Of a stretch of 64,000 nucleotides of DNA, positions 42,126-50,586 are shown piece by piece; positions within the stretch are counted from its first letter, which is position 1; each line of letters begins with the position of its first letter. The DNA is taken from assembly GCF_002979435.1 (NCBI RefSeq), contig NZ_PCOV01000003.1:496001-560000 (forward strand), given 5' to 3'. The notes under the pieces were generated by a model, which was given only the letters and a program-made list of their open reading frames with translations, had not been told where the DNA came from and made no database searches. The position numbers and the translations under genes are program-made. This stretch comes from Microbacterium sp. MYb66. Its GTDB lineage: Bacteria > Actinomycetota > Actinomycetes > Actinomycetales > Microbacteriaceae.

Positions 42126-44453
42126 TCAGCTTTCGTTGAGGAGCGCGGGGCTGTGGACCGAGGCGATGAGTCCGCCGGCCACGGCGGCGGCAGCCACCAC
42201 GGGTCCGGTGATCATGCCCCAGCCGTGCGGTGCGACGAGGTCGGTGGCGCCTCCGCCGAAGGAGGCGAGCGTGGCGCCGAGCACGCCGGGTCCGAGTGCT
42301 TCCGTCGCGATCCACCCGAGAAGGAGGCCCGCTCCGGCGACGCCCACCGACCGGAGCGAGGAGATCGTCCGCAGCCCGCCGCGAGACCATCCGAGAAGCC
42401 GCAGCAGACGCAGGTCGGACTCGTCACGCGCTGCCTCGAGGCGCCCTCGGAGCGCGAACACCAGGAGCATCACCACCGCGGCGGCAGCCCACGCGATCGT
42501 CGACGCCGTCCTGAGTCGCTCGACGGTGTCGCCCAGCGTGTAGTGGACGAACCGGTCCAGTTCGGTGACCGATGCCGCCGGATGATCACTCGCCAGCGTC
42601 GCGGCCTTCCCGCTCTGATCGACCCCGCCGCGGAGGTCGATCATGAACGTCTGCCACAGCGGGACGCCGTGATCGCCGCGCAGCTCGACGGCCTTGCCCG
42701 ATCGTCCGCCGTTCGTGATGTCGTGATAGACCCCCGTGATGCGGTATCGATGCGTCGCGCCCGCGGAGTCCACCTCGACGAACTGCCCGACGTCGACGCC
42801 CGCGTCCTGGGCCGCGAGCGTCGACAGCGCCAGCTCATCGGGTTCGACGGGTCCCTCGCCGCGGGCATAGGCGAGGGGGAAGATCGACGCGTCGCCGACC
42901 TCCAGGGCGATGTCATCGGTGCGCGCAGCGGCGAGGATCGCGACCCGGAAGCTGGTCGCCGTCGCGAACCGTTCGACGTCGGGGTCTTCCCGCAAAGAGC
43001 GTTCGAGCCGCTCGCCCGCGCCGACCTCGGTCCCCTCGCGGATGAACGCGCGGAGATCGCTCTGCCCGACGCCCATGGTGGTGACGAAGTCGGATGCCGC
43101 GATCGTCTGGGTCATCCGCTGGGGCAGGGCAGCCAGCGCGACGGCGAAGCCGACCATGACGATCAGCAGCACGGCGGTGGCGCTCCGGGCGGTGAGTCCC
43201 CGCACCGCGAGGCGCACGGAGACGGGGAGCGGGAGGTCCCAGCGCAGCGGACGCACACGGCGACGGGTCTGCGGCGACACACCCGGCCTGGTCAGCGCGA
43301 GCAGCGGAGTGATGCGCCGCACCCGCCGCAGCAGGTGCGCGGCGAGCGCGACCGGGATCGCTGAGGCGACGACGACGGCGAGCAGCATCGCGAACACCTC
43401 CGCGTGGCACTGCTCGCCGGAGAGTCGGGCGGTGTCACCGCCGATCAGCAGCGCGGACACCGGGAAGACCAGGAGAAGGGCGACCAGCGATGCCGCACCC
43501 GCATGCACGGCGTAGCCCCCGAGCAGGATCGACGAGACCGCTCGGTGGGAGAAGCCGACCGCCCGCATCACGCCGATGCGTCGAGCGTCCTGCTCCAGGG
43601 CGGTGAGGACCATGATGCGCAGGCAGAGCAGCGTGATCGCGAGGAGGGCGATGCTCACCAGGATGCTGAGGATGGCGACCAGGCCGTCGGTCAGTGCGGC
43701 GATCAGTCGCAGCAGACTTCCGTCCACGGCGGCGCCGTTGGCCGGCAGTCCGGCGAGACGGTAGGCCTCCGCGAAGCGTTCGCCCTGACCCTCGGCGAGA
43801 CGGAACGTGATGATGTGCTCCGTCGGAAGCCGTTGGGCGAGGTGCTCCCAGTCCGGGTCGGACAGCACGAATCGCTTGGAGTTGACCAGACTCGGCCCCA
43901 TCTGCGCGTCTCGAACGATGTCGGAGACGGTGAACGTCCGCCCCTCCCCGTGCACGGCGATCTCGATCGCGTCGCCGCGCACCAGATCGTAGGCGTCGGC
44001 GTAATAGCCGGGCACCGCGATCTCGCCCTCGCGGACGTTCACCGGCGTGCCGTCCTCGCCGACGAGGAAGTCGAATCGCGTGGTCTGGGTGACCAGCAGC
44101 AGATCCATCACGCCGTCGCGCGCAGCATCCGAGGTGCCGTGCATTCGGAGATCCTGGTTGTCGAGTTGGAGCGCGACCTGCACCTGGTGGTCGTCGATGA
44201 TGTCTCGGTGCGCTGCGACGAACGCGTCCAAGGGCTGCGCTTCCAGCGGTCCGGCGTGCATCTGCACCGCGTCGGGCGCCTCCGCGAGCGTGAAGAGCCG
44301 TTCCGTCGCCCCCACCGTGGAGACGAGGGTGGCGACGCCGGCGCCCGCTGTGGCGGAGCTGATCGCCATCAGCAGGATCAGCGAGATGCTGCTCAGGGGG
44401 TTGCGGCGGATGCGCGCGACGGCCATCCGCCACGCGGTCGAGCCCGTTATCAC
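42126..44453 (-). CDS. FtsX-like ABC permease
   Basis: A 775-residue permease with an N-terminal helix (ISLILLMAISSATAGAGVATL), a large extracytoplasmic domain, two FtsX-type four-helix membrane blocks and a second extracellular domain. DALEQDARRIGVMRAVGFSHRAV and DLRLLRLLGWSRGGLRTI type segments after the first helix of each block are typical of MacB/FtsX proteins. GTG 44453 is the start because it overlaps the TetR stop by GTGA. It works with the ATPase downstream. Confidence 0.88.
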   Translation of the reverse strand: MITGSTAWRMAVARIRRNPLSSISLILLMAISSATAGAGVATLVSTVGATERLFTLAEAPDAVQMHAGPLEAQPLDAFVAAHRDIIDDHQVQVALQLDNQDLRMHGTSDAARDGVMDLLLVTQTTRFDFLVGEDGTPVNVREGEIAVPGYYADAYDLVRGDAIEIAVHGEGRTFTVSDIVRDAQMGPSLVNSKRFVLSDPDWEHLAQRLPTEHIITFRLAEGQGERFAEAYRLAGLPANGAAVDGSLLRLIAALTDGLVAILSILVSIALLAITLLCLRIMVLTALEQDARRIGVMRAVGFSHRAVSSILLGGYAVHAGAASLVALLLVFPVSALLIGGDTARLSGEQCHAEVFAMLLAVVVASAIPVALAAHLLRRVRRITPLLALTRPGVSPQTRRRVRPLRWDLPLPVSVRLAVRGLTARSATAVLLIVMVGFAVALAALPQRMTQTIAASDFVTTMGVGQSDLRAFIREGTEVGAGERLERSLREDPDVERFATATSFRVAILAAARTDDIALEVGDASIFPLAYARGEGPVEPDELALSTLAAQDAGVDVGQFVEVDSAGATHRYRITGVYHDITNGGRSGKAVELRGDHGVPLWQTFMIDLRGGVDQSGKAATLASDHPAASVTELDRFVHYTLGDTVERLRTASTIAWAAAAVVMLLVFALRGRLEAARDESDLRLLRLLGWSRGGLRTISSLRSVGVAGAGLLLGWIATEALGPGVLGATLASFGGGATDLVAPHGWGMITGPVVAAAAVAGGLIASVHSPALLNES

Positions 44454-45121
44454 GAGGCGGGTGGATGCGGCAGGGGCCAGCCGTGCAGGATGGCCCCGAC
44501 TCCCGCCTCGAACTGCCGCTCGGCCGAGGGTGCCCACCCTGCGGCGATGACCCGGCCGAGGTGGGGCAGTTGCGACAGCAGGGCTGCCTCGTCACCCTCC
44601 CGCTCGGGGTCGGGATCGCCCTGACCTTCGGTGCCGGGCTCCGACCCGGCCGGGAGGCTGAACTCTCCCATCGCCGAGGCGACGGTGATCATCACGAGCA
44701 CATTGACGAGGTCGCCGAGTGCGGGATCGACCGGTGCGCCGAGCTCCAGCAGGATGCCGATCGCCTCATCGGCGACGGCGAGCGCCGCCGGCGAGGTGAT
44801 CGGATGCGTCGCGACGATCGGGATGAGTCCGGCATGCGCGGCGAGCTCCGCGCGGATGGTCCGCATCAAGACGTGCGCATAGGTCCGCCAGTCCGATATC
44901 CCCGACGTGGCGGGAAGGGAGAGGCCGGTCCAGAACTCGTCGGCGAGTGCCGCGGCGAGGTCCGACTTGCCGGCGAAGTGCCGGTACGCGGTCATCGGAT
45001 CGGCGCCGAGCGCTGTGCCGAGGCGCCGCATCGTGAGCTGATCGAGGCCATTCGCGTCGACGAGCTCGAGGGCCGCCGACAGCACGTCTGCGCGGGAGAT
45101 CCGCTCGGGTCGAGGTGTCAT
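44450..45121 (-). CDS. TetR-family regulator
   Basis: A 223-residue repressor: N-terminal HTH (ISRADVLSAALELVDANGLDQLTMRRLGTALGADPMTAYRHFAGKSDL region, about residues 8-55) and a C-terminal TetR_C-like ligand domain. The MRRLGTALGADPMTAYRHF style is close to the TetR class regulating drug pumps. It sits between the two ABC exporter pairs, starting within one base of the ABC-2 permease stop. It probably binds TCTACATCGTAGA at 46842-46854 and responds to an exported drug. Confidence 0.9.
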   Translation of the reverse strand: MTPRPERISRADVLSAALELVDANGLDQLTMRRLGTALGADPMTAYRHFAGKSDLAAALADEFWTGLSLPATSGISDWRTYAHVLMRTIRAELAAHAGLIPIVATHPITSPAALAVADEAIGILLELGAPVDPALGDLVNVLVMITVASAMGEFSLPAGSEPGTEGQGDPDPEREGDEAALLSQLPHLGRVIAAGWAPSAERQFEAGVGAILHGWPLPHPPAS

Positions 45122-45888
45122 CAGGAGATTCCTTTCCGCCCGCGGAGGGCGAGCAGGGTGACGGCGAGCAGTCCGAAGCCCGCCGCGAAGCCGAAGAGAG
45201 CGAGCGCGGGGCCGAGCGCGTCGAGCACTCCGGCCCCGTCCAGGGTGAGCGAGCGCATCGCCTGCAGCGCCCAGTAGGCGGGCGAGGCCGGAGCGACGGC
45301 CTGCATCCAGGTGGGCAGCGACTCGACCGGACCGAAGGCGCCGCCCACGCCCGCCATGAGCATGGCGAGCACGTTGCCGATGACCAGGGCGAGTTCGAGG
45401 GATCGGGATGCCGACACCAGGAGCAGCCCGAAGCCGATCATGGCGGAGGAGAACGCCACGAGCACCAGGACGAGTCCGAGCACCGAACCGGTGGGTCGAT
45501 AGCCGAAGAGGAGCGCACCGCCGAGGAGCACGGCGACGAACTGCAGCAGCTGGGCGGCGAACGCGGTCAGCGACTTGCCGAGGAGGAGGTCGATGCTGCG
45601 CGCCGGTGATGTCCGCAGCCGGTCCCCCGTGCCCCACTGCTCGTCTCGGAAGAACGCCGTGACGACCTGCTGGACGCACAGGAGGGCGAACAGGACGGCG
45701 AGACCGGGGACGGCGTACTCGACGCCGGCGGCCGAGGGGTAGCCCGCCGCAGCGAGCTGCGCGCGAGCCCCGGGGATGAAGAACGGGACGAACACGAGCG
45801 GGATCACCGTCATGACCACCACCGGCGACGGGTCGCGCCACAGGATCCGCGCGTCGATCGCGGCGACCGCGAGACTATGCCGCAGCAT
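45121..45888 (-). CDS. ABC-2 type exporter permease
   Basis: A 255-residue permease with six hydrophobic segments in the ABC-2 (DrrB-like) arrangement: VVMTVIPLVFVPFFIPGA, a conserved EQWGTGDRLRTSPARSIDLLLGKSL cytoplasmic elbow, and a final TLLALRGRKG. It exports drugs or lipids with the ATPase encoded upstream, whose gene it overlaps by 14 bp. Confidence 0.9.
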   Translation of the reverse strand: MLRHSLAVAAIDARILWRDPSPVVVMTVIPLVFVPFFIPGARAQLAAAGYPSAAGVEYAVPGLAVLFALLCVQQVVTAFFRDEQWGTGDRLRTSPARSIDLLLGKSLTAFAAQLLQFVAVLLGGALLFGYRPTGSVLGLVLVLVAFSSAMIGFGLLLVSASRSLELALVIGNVLAMLMAGVGGAFGPVESLPTWMQAVAPASPAYWALQAMRSLTLDGAGVLDALGPALALFGFAAGFGLLAVTLLALRGRKGIS

Positions 45889-46825
45889 CCTGAACCTCCG
45901 TGTTCCCGAGAGCGCGCGTCTCCTCCTCGCGGAGGAGGTGCACGTAGGCGCTCTCGAGGGTGGGGCGGGGGAACCGGACGTCGGCGATCGCGCTCGCGTT
46001 CGCGCCGAGGCCCGCGATGAGTTCGGCGAGCAGTTCGCCCGCGCTCCTCCCCGTCGATCCGCTCACGAGCCAGTCGGCATCCTTCACCCATCCGGCCGGC
46101 GGCGGGGCGCTCGTCTGCACGCGCACCCGCAGTCCGCCGCCGCCCTGTGACCTCACCACATCGCTGACGTCTCCGAGGTCTCGGAGCACGCCGCGGTGCA
46201 GCAGCGCGAGCCGCGCCGGGAGTTGTTCGAGCTCGTTGAGGTAGTGCGTGGTGTAGAGCACGGATGCGCCCTCGTCGGCGATCCGGCGCACCAGCTCCAG
46301 GATCTGCTGCCGGGACTCGACGTCGGCGCCGACGGTGGGCTCGTCCAGGAACAGCAGGCGCGGATCATGGGTGAGTGCCATCGCGAGGTGCAGGCGGCGC
46401 TGCTGTCCGCCGCTGAGCTGCTCGGCGCGGACGCCGGCGCTCCTCGTGAGACCCAGGCCCTCGATCACGGCAGCGCATCGTGTGCGCAGTCCGCGCCCAC
46501 GCAGACCGTGGAGGCGGGCGAACCCCTCGACGTTCTCTCGGAGGGTCAGGGAGGGGTAGATGCCGAGACGCTGCGGCGCGCTGCCGATCAGGGCGGCGGC
46601 GGTCTCGCGGTCGGAGGTGAGGTCGATCCCGTCGACGAAGACCGATCCGGATGCTGGCGTCAGGGACCCGTCGGCGATGGCGATCAGCGTGGACTTGCCG
46701 GCGCCGTTCGGACCGAGAAGGCCCAGGATCCGACCCGGAGGCAGGCGGAGGTCGACGCCGGAGAGCACCGTGTGCTCGCCGAACGATCGGCGGATGCCGC
46801 GCATCTGCAATCGCATCTCGGTCAT
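45875..46825 (-). CDS. DrrA-type ABC exporter ATPase
   Basis: A 316-residue ATPase with Walker A GPNGAGKST at about residues 38-46, signature LSGGQQRRLHLAMAL, Walker B LLFLDEPTVGAD, and H-loop LYTTHYLNELEQL. The C-terminal extension after residue 220 (GGLRVRVQTSAPPPAG) is the DrrA-type regulatory tail. First gene of a five-gene exporter operon; GAGAGG precedes the ATG. Confidence 0.93.
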   Translation of the reverse strand: MTEMRLQMRGIRRSFGEHTVLSGVDLRLPPGRILGLLGPNGAGKSTLIAIADGSLTPASGSVFVDGIDLTSDRETAAALIGSAPQRLGIYPSLTLRENVEGFARLHGLRGRGLRTRCAAVIEGLGLTRSAGVRAEQLSGGQQRRLHLAMALTHDPRLLFLDEPTVGADVESRQQILELVRRIADEGASVLYTTHYLNELEQLPARLALLHRGVLRDLGDVSDVVRSQGGGGLRVRVQTSAPPPAGWVKDADWLVSGSTGRSAGELLAELIAGLGANASAIADVRFPRPTLESAYVHLLREEETRALGNTEVQDAAA

Positions 46826-46841
46826 GGCCGCCTCTCGTAGT

Positions 46842-46854
46842 TCTACATCGTAGA
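46842..46854. promoter_or_regulatory. TetR-type operator of the exporter operon
   Basis: TCTAC-ATC-GTAGA is a perfect 5-bp inverted repeat starting 17 bp before the first ATG of the operon. The minus-strand hexamer TACGAT inside it is a plausible -10, so repressor binding would block transcription. The TetR protein in the operon is the likely ligand. Confidence 0.6.
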
Positions 46855-46988
46855 TTAATCGCGAGGGAGGCGATGGGCAAATCCGTGGCTAGGTGGCCCC
46901 TGATCGCCCCGTGAAGGTCATCACGGTTGTGAGCGGGCAGCTCGGCTGTCGAGGTTACGTCCTCGCGCGAGAGAGTACATTCAGGCAG

Positions 46989-47684
46989 ATGGAGACGTCT
47001 GCTGAGTGGGGAGCACGGCTGGATGCCATCGAACGCGGGGGCTGGGTGGAGTACCTCGATTCGCATTCGGGCCTCCCTGGTCCGCGCGCGAACCTGACGC
47101 TTCTCGATGCCGTCGCCCGCATCGCCGACGAGCGCGCGATCGAGGAACTGATCCAGGACGGCCGTGAGTACCCGACGATGTGCGCTGCCGCAGCCACCGG
47201 GCGGCTCGCCGGCGACCGGGAGGCCGAGGCGCGGCTTCGTGCGTTGGCGATGGATGAACGATGGCGTGTACGCGAGGGCGTCGTGATCGGTCTCCAGATA
47301 CTCGCGGATTCTTCGCCGAACGCGACGAACGACATCGTCGGCAGGTGGGCAGACGACCCGAGCCTTTATGTCCAGCGCGCCGCAGTCGCCACGATCTGCG
47401 AACCACGGCTGCTGCACAGCCGCTCGTCGGCAGCCATCGCCGTCGACGTCTGCCGCCGCGCCACACACCACCTGACGCAGCTTCCGAGAGCACGCCGCAC
47501 GTCCGCGGAAGCACGCACTTTGCGACAAGCGCTCGGCTACTGCTGGAGCGTCGCTGTCGCGGCCGATCCCACACCCGGACTCGCCGCGTTCCACGCCCTC
47601 GACCCAGATGACCCCGACGTCGCTTGGATCGTCAAAGAGAATCTCCGGAAGAAGCGGCTTTCGCGGCTTCTCGTTCCCTCTTGA
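46989..47684 (+). CDS. HEAT-repeat-like protein
   Basis: A 231-residue alpha-helical protein of repeating units such as LLDAVARIADERAIEELIQDG, AEARLRALAMDERWRVREGVVIGLQILAD and DPSLYVQRAAVATICEP, consistent with HEAT or PBS-type repeats. No enzyme motif is visible; a protein-binding role, or kinship with DNA-alkylation-repair-like HEAT proteins, is possible. ATG 46989 has TACATT (46976-46981) 7 nt upstream, suggesting a leaderless message. Its TGA stop lies inside the -35 of the next gene. Confidence 0.7.
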   Translation: METSAEWGARLDAIERGGWVEYLDSHSGLPGPRANLTLLDAVARIADERAIEELIQDGREYPTMCAAAATGRLAGDREAEARLRALAMDERWRVREGVVIGLQILADSSPNATNDIVGRWADDPSLYVQRAAVATICEPRLLHSRSSAAIAVDVCRRATHHLTQLPRARRTSAEARTLRQALGYCWSVAVAADPTPGLAAFHALDPDDPDVAWIVKENLRKKRLSRLLVPS

Positions 47685-47709
47685 CATCCCCTCCGCTCGG
47701 GCATAACGT
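47681..47709 (+). promoter_or_regulatory. promoter of the second ArsR/AHSA1 module
   Basis: TTGACA (47681-47686), exactly 17 bp, TAACGT (47704-47709). The start codon at 47718 begins 9 nt after the -10, so the transcript is predicted to be leaderless. The -35 contains the stop codon of the HEAT-like gene. Confidence 0.75.
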
Positions 47710-47710
47710 A

Positions 47711-47724
47711 CAACCAAATGGTTG
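47711..47724. promoter_or_regulatory. operator spanning the ArsR start codon
   Basis: CAACCA (47711-47716), two A bases, TGGTTG (47719-47724). The palindrome includes the ATG at 47718-47720 and the predicted transcription start. The ArsR protein encoded here is the likely ligand. Confidence 0.65.
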
Positions 47725-48107
47725 CACAAAGAGAACTGAGCGAAGCGGAGGTCGACCGTGTCTTCCACGCATTGGCGACGTCGACTCGGCGCGACATCCT
47801 GCGTCGGACGATCGAGCGTGAGCAGTCCGTCTCGACCCTCGCCGCCGACTACGAGATGTCGTTCGCCGCGGTGCAGAAGCACGTCGCCGTGCTCGAGGCC
47901 GCGAACCTCATCGTCAAGCGCGCCGAGGGACGCGAGCGGCTCGTCCGCGCGAACCCCGAGATGATCGCCCGCGCCAGGGCGCTCCTCGCCCGATACGAAG
48001 AGCTGTGGCGGTCGCGCATCGCCCGACTCGACGACCTGCTGGCCGAGACGCCTCGGTCCGGCTCCTCCGACACCAGCGATACCCAGAAGAACGAACAAGG
48101 AGACTGA
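47718..48107 (+). CDS. ArsR-family HTH regulator
   Basis: A 129-residue winged-helix repressor: VDRVFHALATSTRRDILRRTIEREQSVSTLAADYEMSFAAVQKHVAVLEAANLIVKRAEGRERLVRANPE covers residues 12-81. No metal-site cysteines are present. The C-terminal tail is Ser/Asp/Asn-rich. It is paired with the AHSA1 protein that starts one base after its stop codon. It probably represses this pair via the palindrome that covers its own start codon. Confidence 0.9.
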   Translation: MVAQRELSEAEVDRVFHALATSTRRDILRRTIEREQSVSTLAADYEMSFAAVQKHVAVLEAANLIVKRAEGRERLVRANPEMIARARALLARYEELWRSRIARLDDLLAETPRSGSSDTSDTQKNEQGD

Positions 48108-48108
48108 A

Positions 48109-49086
48109 ATGCCTGTCACCGACGTCACCACCGATGCCGACAACCTCACCATGACCGTGATCGCCGATTTCGCGGCACCCGTCGAGCGCGTCTGGAGCGC
48201 CTACTCCGACCCGCGCCAGCTCGAGCGCTTCTGGGGCCCTCCCGGATGGCCGGCCACCTTCACCGCCTGGGACCACACCGTCGGCGGGCGAGCGGTCTAC
48301 TCGATGAACGGTCCGCGAGGGGAGAAGTCGTCCGGGGCGTGGGAGTTCGTCTCGATCGATGCGCCGCACAGCTTCGAGGTCATCGACTCCTTCGTCGACG
48401 AGAGCGGCAAGCCGCTCGACGGCTTCCCTGCGCAGCGGATGTCCTTCTCGTTCGACTCGACCCCCGACGGCACGCGCATGGTCACGACCAGCCACTTCGA
48501 CTCGGTTGAGGCACTCGAGCAGGTCGTCGAGATGGGCCAGGTCGAGGGCATCAAGATGGCGATGGCGCAGCTGGACGCCGTGCTGCAGGACCTCCGCGAG
48601 TACGCGCAGGGCAAGGGCACCCGGGTCGAGCTGCTCGACGACACCCATGTGCGCATCACGCGCCTCGTCGAAGGACCGCGCGAGCTCGTCTGGCGCGCGC
48701 ACTTCGAGCCCGAGCTCATCCGCAAGTGGATGCTCGGCCCCGACGGCTGGGAGATGACGGAGTGCGTCGCCGCCACCGAGGTCGGCCAGTCGTACCGGAA
48801 CTCGTGGGCGCCGGTCGGCGACACCGAGGGCCAGCCGTTCGGCTTCGAGGGCGAGGTGCTCCTGATCGACGCCCCGCGCCGCGCGGTCACCACCGAGCGG
48901 ATGCAGGGGATGCCGACCGAGACCCTCAACGACCTGAACCTGTACGAGGAGGACGGCGCGACCCTCGTCACGCTGCTCATCGAGTACCCCGACAAGGAGA
49001 CGCGCGACATGATCCTCGCCACCGGCATGGCCGACGGCATGGAGTCGTCGTTCGCCCGGCTGGAGCGGGAGCTGCTCTCCGTCTGA
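48109..49086 (+). CDS. tandem SRPBCC/AHSA1 protein
   Basis: A 325-residue protein with two AHSA1-type START-like domains. Domain 1 is about residues 13-165 (VIADFAAPVERVWSAYSDPRQLERFWGPPGWP) and domain 2 about 175-323 (ITRLVEGPRELVWRAHFEPELIRKWMLGPDGW). The two are diverged copies; GPxGW is kept in both. The ligand is unknown. It is cotranscribed with the ArsR repressor, like the single-domain version at 20294-20776. GGAG lies 4-7 nt before the ATG. Confidence 0.88.
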   Translation: MPVTDVTTDADNLTMTVIADFAAPVERVWSAYSDPRQLERFWGPPGWPATFTAWDHTVGGRAVYSMNGPRGEKSSGAWEFVSIDAPHSFEVIDSFVDESGKPLDGFPAQRMSFSFDSTPDGTRMVTTSHFDSVEALEQVVEMGQVEGIKMAMAQLDAVLQDLREYAQGKGTRVELLDDTHVRITRLVEGPRELVWRAHFEPELIRKWMLGPDGWEMTECVAATEVGQSYRNSWAPVGDTEGQPFGFEGEVLLIDAPRRAVTTERMQGMPTETLNDLNLYEEDGATLVTLLIEYPDKETRDMILATGMADGMESSFARLERELLSV

Positions 49087-49102
49087 GTGGGTACAACTCC
49101 TC

Positions 49103-49138
49103 AGAGCCGGTCGGATCCGCGCGGGTCCGACCGGTTCT
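49103..49138 (+). terminator. hairpin terminator after the AHSA1 gene
   Basis: AGAGCCGGTCGGA (49103-49115) pairs with TCCGACCGGTTCT (49126-49138) with one G-T wobble; the interior CCGCGCGG can extend the stem. It lies 17 bp after the stop at 49086. No U tract. Confidence 0.75.
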
Positions 49139-49218
49139 CGAGCGTTCGGCCCGCATTTCCGAGGAGTCGGTCGCGGCTGCCGCGAGCCGCCCGACGGGCG
49201 GAACCCGGCCGGGCGGGA

Positions 49219-49224
49219 TAAAGT
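49219..49224 (+). promoter_or_regulatory. -10 box of a leaderless amine-oxidase gene
   Basis: TAAAGT (within GATAAAGT) ends 9 nt before ATG 49234. No Shine-Dalgarno is visible, so translation probably starts at the mRNA 5' end. No good -35 was seen. Confidence 0.5.
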
Positions 49225-49233
49225 GGCGACACG

Positions 49234-50586
49234 ATGAGGATCACGCGCCGCACTCTGCTCCTCGGCGCCGGAGCCGGCGTCGCTTCGGTGCTTCTCGCCT
49301 CCTGCACCCCGGAACCCACCCCCACTCCGACGCCCACCCGCACCCGCGAGCCGGAGCCTCCGCCCGGTGTCCCCGCGCCCGCCGGCAGCATCCGCAGCAC
49401 CTGGACCACCGATCCGTTCGCCCTCGGCGCCGCCAGCTTCACACCCGTCGGGGTCCTGGCCGGGAACCGCCTCGCGCTGGGCGAGTCCGTCGACGACCGG
49501 GTCTTCTTCGCGGGCGAGGCGACGGATGAAGATGCGCCGGGAACGGTACGCGGTGCCATCAGCTCGGGCGCCCGTGTGGCCGAGGAGCTCATGATCCCGG
49601 CATCCTCGGGTGAGCGCGTCGCCGTCGTCGGTGCGGGCCTCGCAGGCGCCACGGCGGCCGCCCTGCTCGCCGAGCGCGGGATCGAGGTGACCGTGTTCGA
49701 AGCGCGGGACCGCGTCGGCGGACGGGTGTACTCCCGTGTCGACGACTCCTGGCCGGTCCCCGTGCAGCTCGGCGCCTGGCTGTTCGGGGAAGACGAGACC
49801 GAAGTGCTCGATCGGCTGACCAGCGGCGATGTCGGGATCGTCGACCTCGCCGGCGAGCTGTGGCGCGGCCCCGACGGCGACATCGACCCGGTCGATCCGC
49901 AGCCGTTCGCCGCGGCGATCACGGTGGCGCAGGCGGCCCCCGAAGACTCCTCGGTCGCCGATGCCCTGACTGCCGCGGGCATCGATCCCGCCGATCCTGC
50001 GACCGCCGCTCTGCTCGCGATCCTCGTCGCCCGCACCGGCGCCGATGCCGACCGCCTCTCCAGCTGGTTCGCTCCGCCGCTGCCGTCGGGCGAGCCGAAA
50101 GCGGCTCGCGACAGCCTCACCCCGTTCGTCGAGCACGCCCTGGACGGCGTGCAGGTGGGCCTGAGCTCACCGGTCGCCCTCATCGCCTACGACGACACCG
50201 GTGTCAGCGTGCGCCTCGCCACCGGAGAGGCCCTGTCGTTCGACCGGGTCGTCGTGACCGCCCCGCTCGGGGTGCTCCAGGATCGGAGTATCGAGTTCGA
50301 CCCGCCGCTCCCGTTCTCCCACCGCGGCGCGATCTCCGCGCTCGGCATGGGAGCGATCGAGACGGTCTGGCTGCGGTGGGACGAGCCGTTCTGGGAGAAC
50401 GAGGAGGCGATCTGGCATGCCGTCGGCGCCGACGTGGCGATCCCGACCTGGATCAACCTGCGACCGGCGACCGGCGAGAACGTGCTCGTCGGGATCGTCG
50501 GAGGAGCGGCGGCCGCGGAGTTCGCCGAGCTCGACGAGGAGGCCGCGGTCGAGGCCGCCCTCGCCGCCCTCTCCCTCTACGTCTGA
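49234..50586 (+). CDS. circularly permuted flavin amine oxidase-like lipoprotein
   Basis: A 450-residue protein. Residues 4-24 form a Tat-like lipoprotein leader (TRRTLLLG, lipobox LLASC, Cys24), then a Thr/Pro-rich linker. Residues about 54-119 match the normally C-terminal flavin segment of amine oxidases: TWTTDPFALGAASFTPVG, then RVFFAGEATDEDAPGTVRGA. Only afterwards comes the normally N-terminal FAD-binding Rossmann motif (VAVVGAGLAGATAAALL, 129-145; VFEARDRVGGRVYSR). The chain stops at ALAALSLYV, just where the C-terminal segment would normally follow. Nothing looks frameshifted. It may be an active permuted oxidase on the cell surface, or an inactive rearranged copy. The substrate is unknown. 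Confidence 0.8.
   Translation: MRITRRTLLLGAGAGVASVLLASCTPEPTPTPTPTRTREPEPPPGVPAPAGSIRSTWTTDPFALGAASFTPVGVLAGNRLALGESVDDRVFFAGEATDEDAPGTVRGAISSGARVAEELMIPASSGERVAVVGAGLAGATAAALLAERGIEVTVFEARDRVGGRVYSRVDDSWPVPVQLGAWLFGEDETEVLDRLTSGDVGIVDLAGELWRGPDGDIDPVDPQPFAAAITVAQAAPEDSSVADALTAAGIDPADPATAALLAILVARTGADADRLSSWFAPPLPSGEPKAARDSLTPFVEHALDGVQVGLSSPVALIAYDDTGVSVRLATGEALSFDRVVVTAPLGVLQDRSIEFDPPLPFSHRGAISALGMGAIETVWLRWDEPFWENEEAIWHAVGADVAIPTWINLRPATGENVLVGIVGGAAAAEFAELDEEAAVEAALAALSLYV

Noticed and set aside
47914..50136. Minus-strand open frame (740 codons) opposite the AHSA1 and amine-oxidase genes
   Set aside because: It crosses a terminator and two convincingly identified genes; the product is low complexity.
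49234..50586. Amine-oxidase gene as a pseudogene from fused fragments
   Set aside because: The frame is intact, both FAD segments are conserved and one signal peptide is present, so I treat it as a permuted gene; decay is still possible and is noted in the finding.
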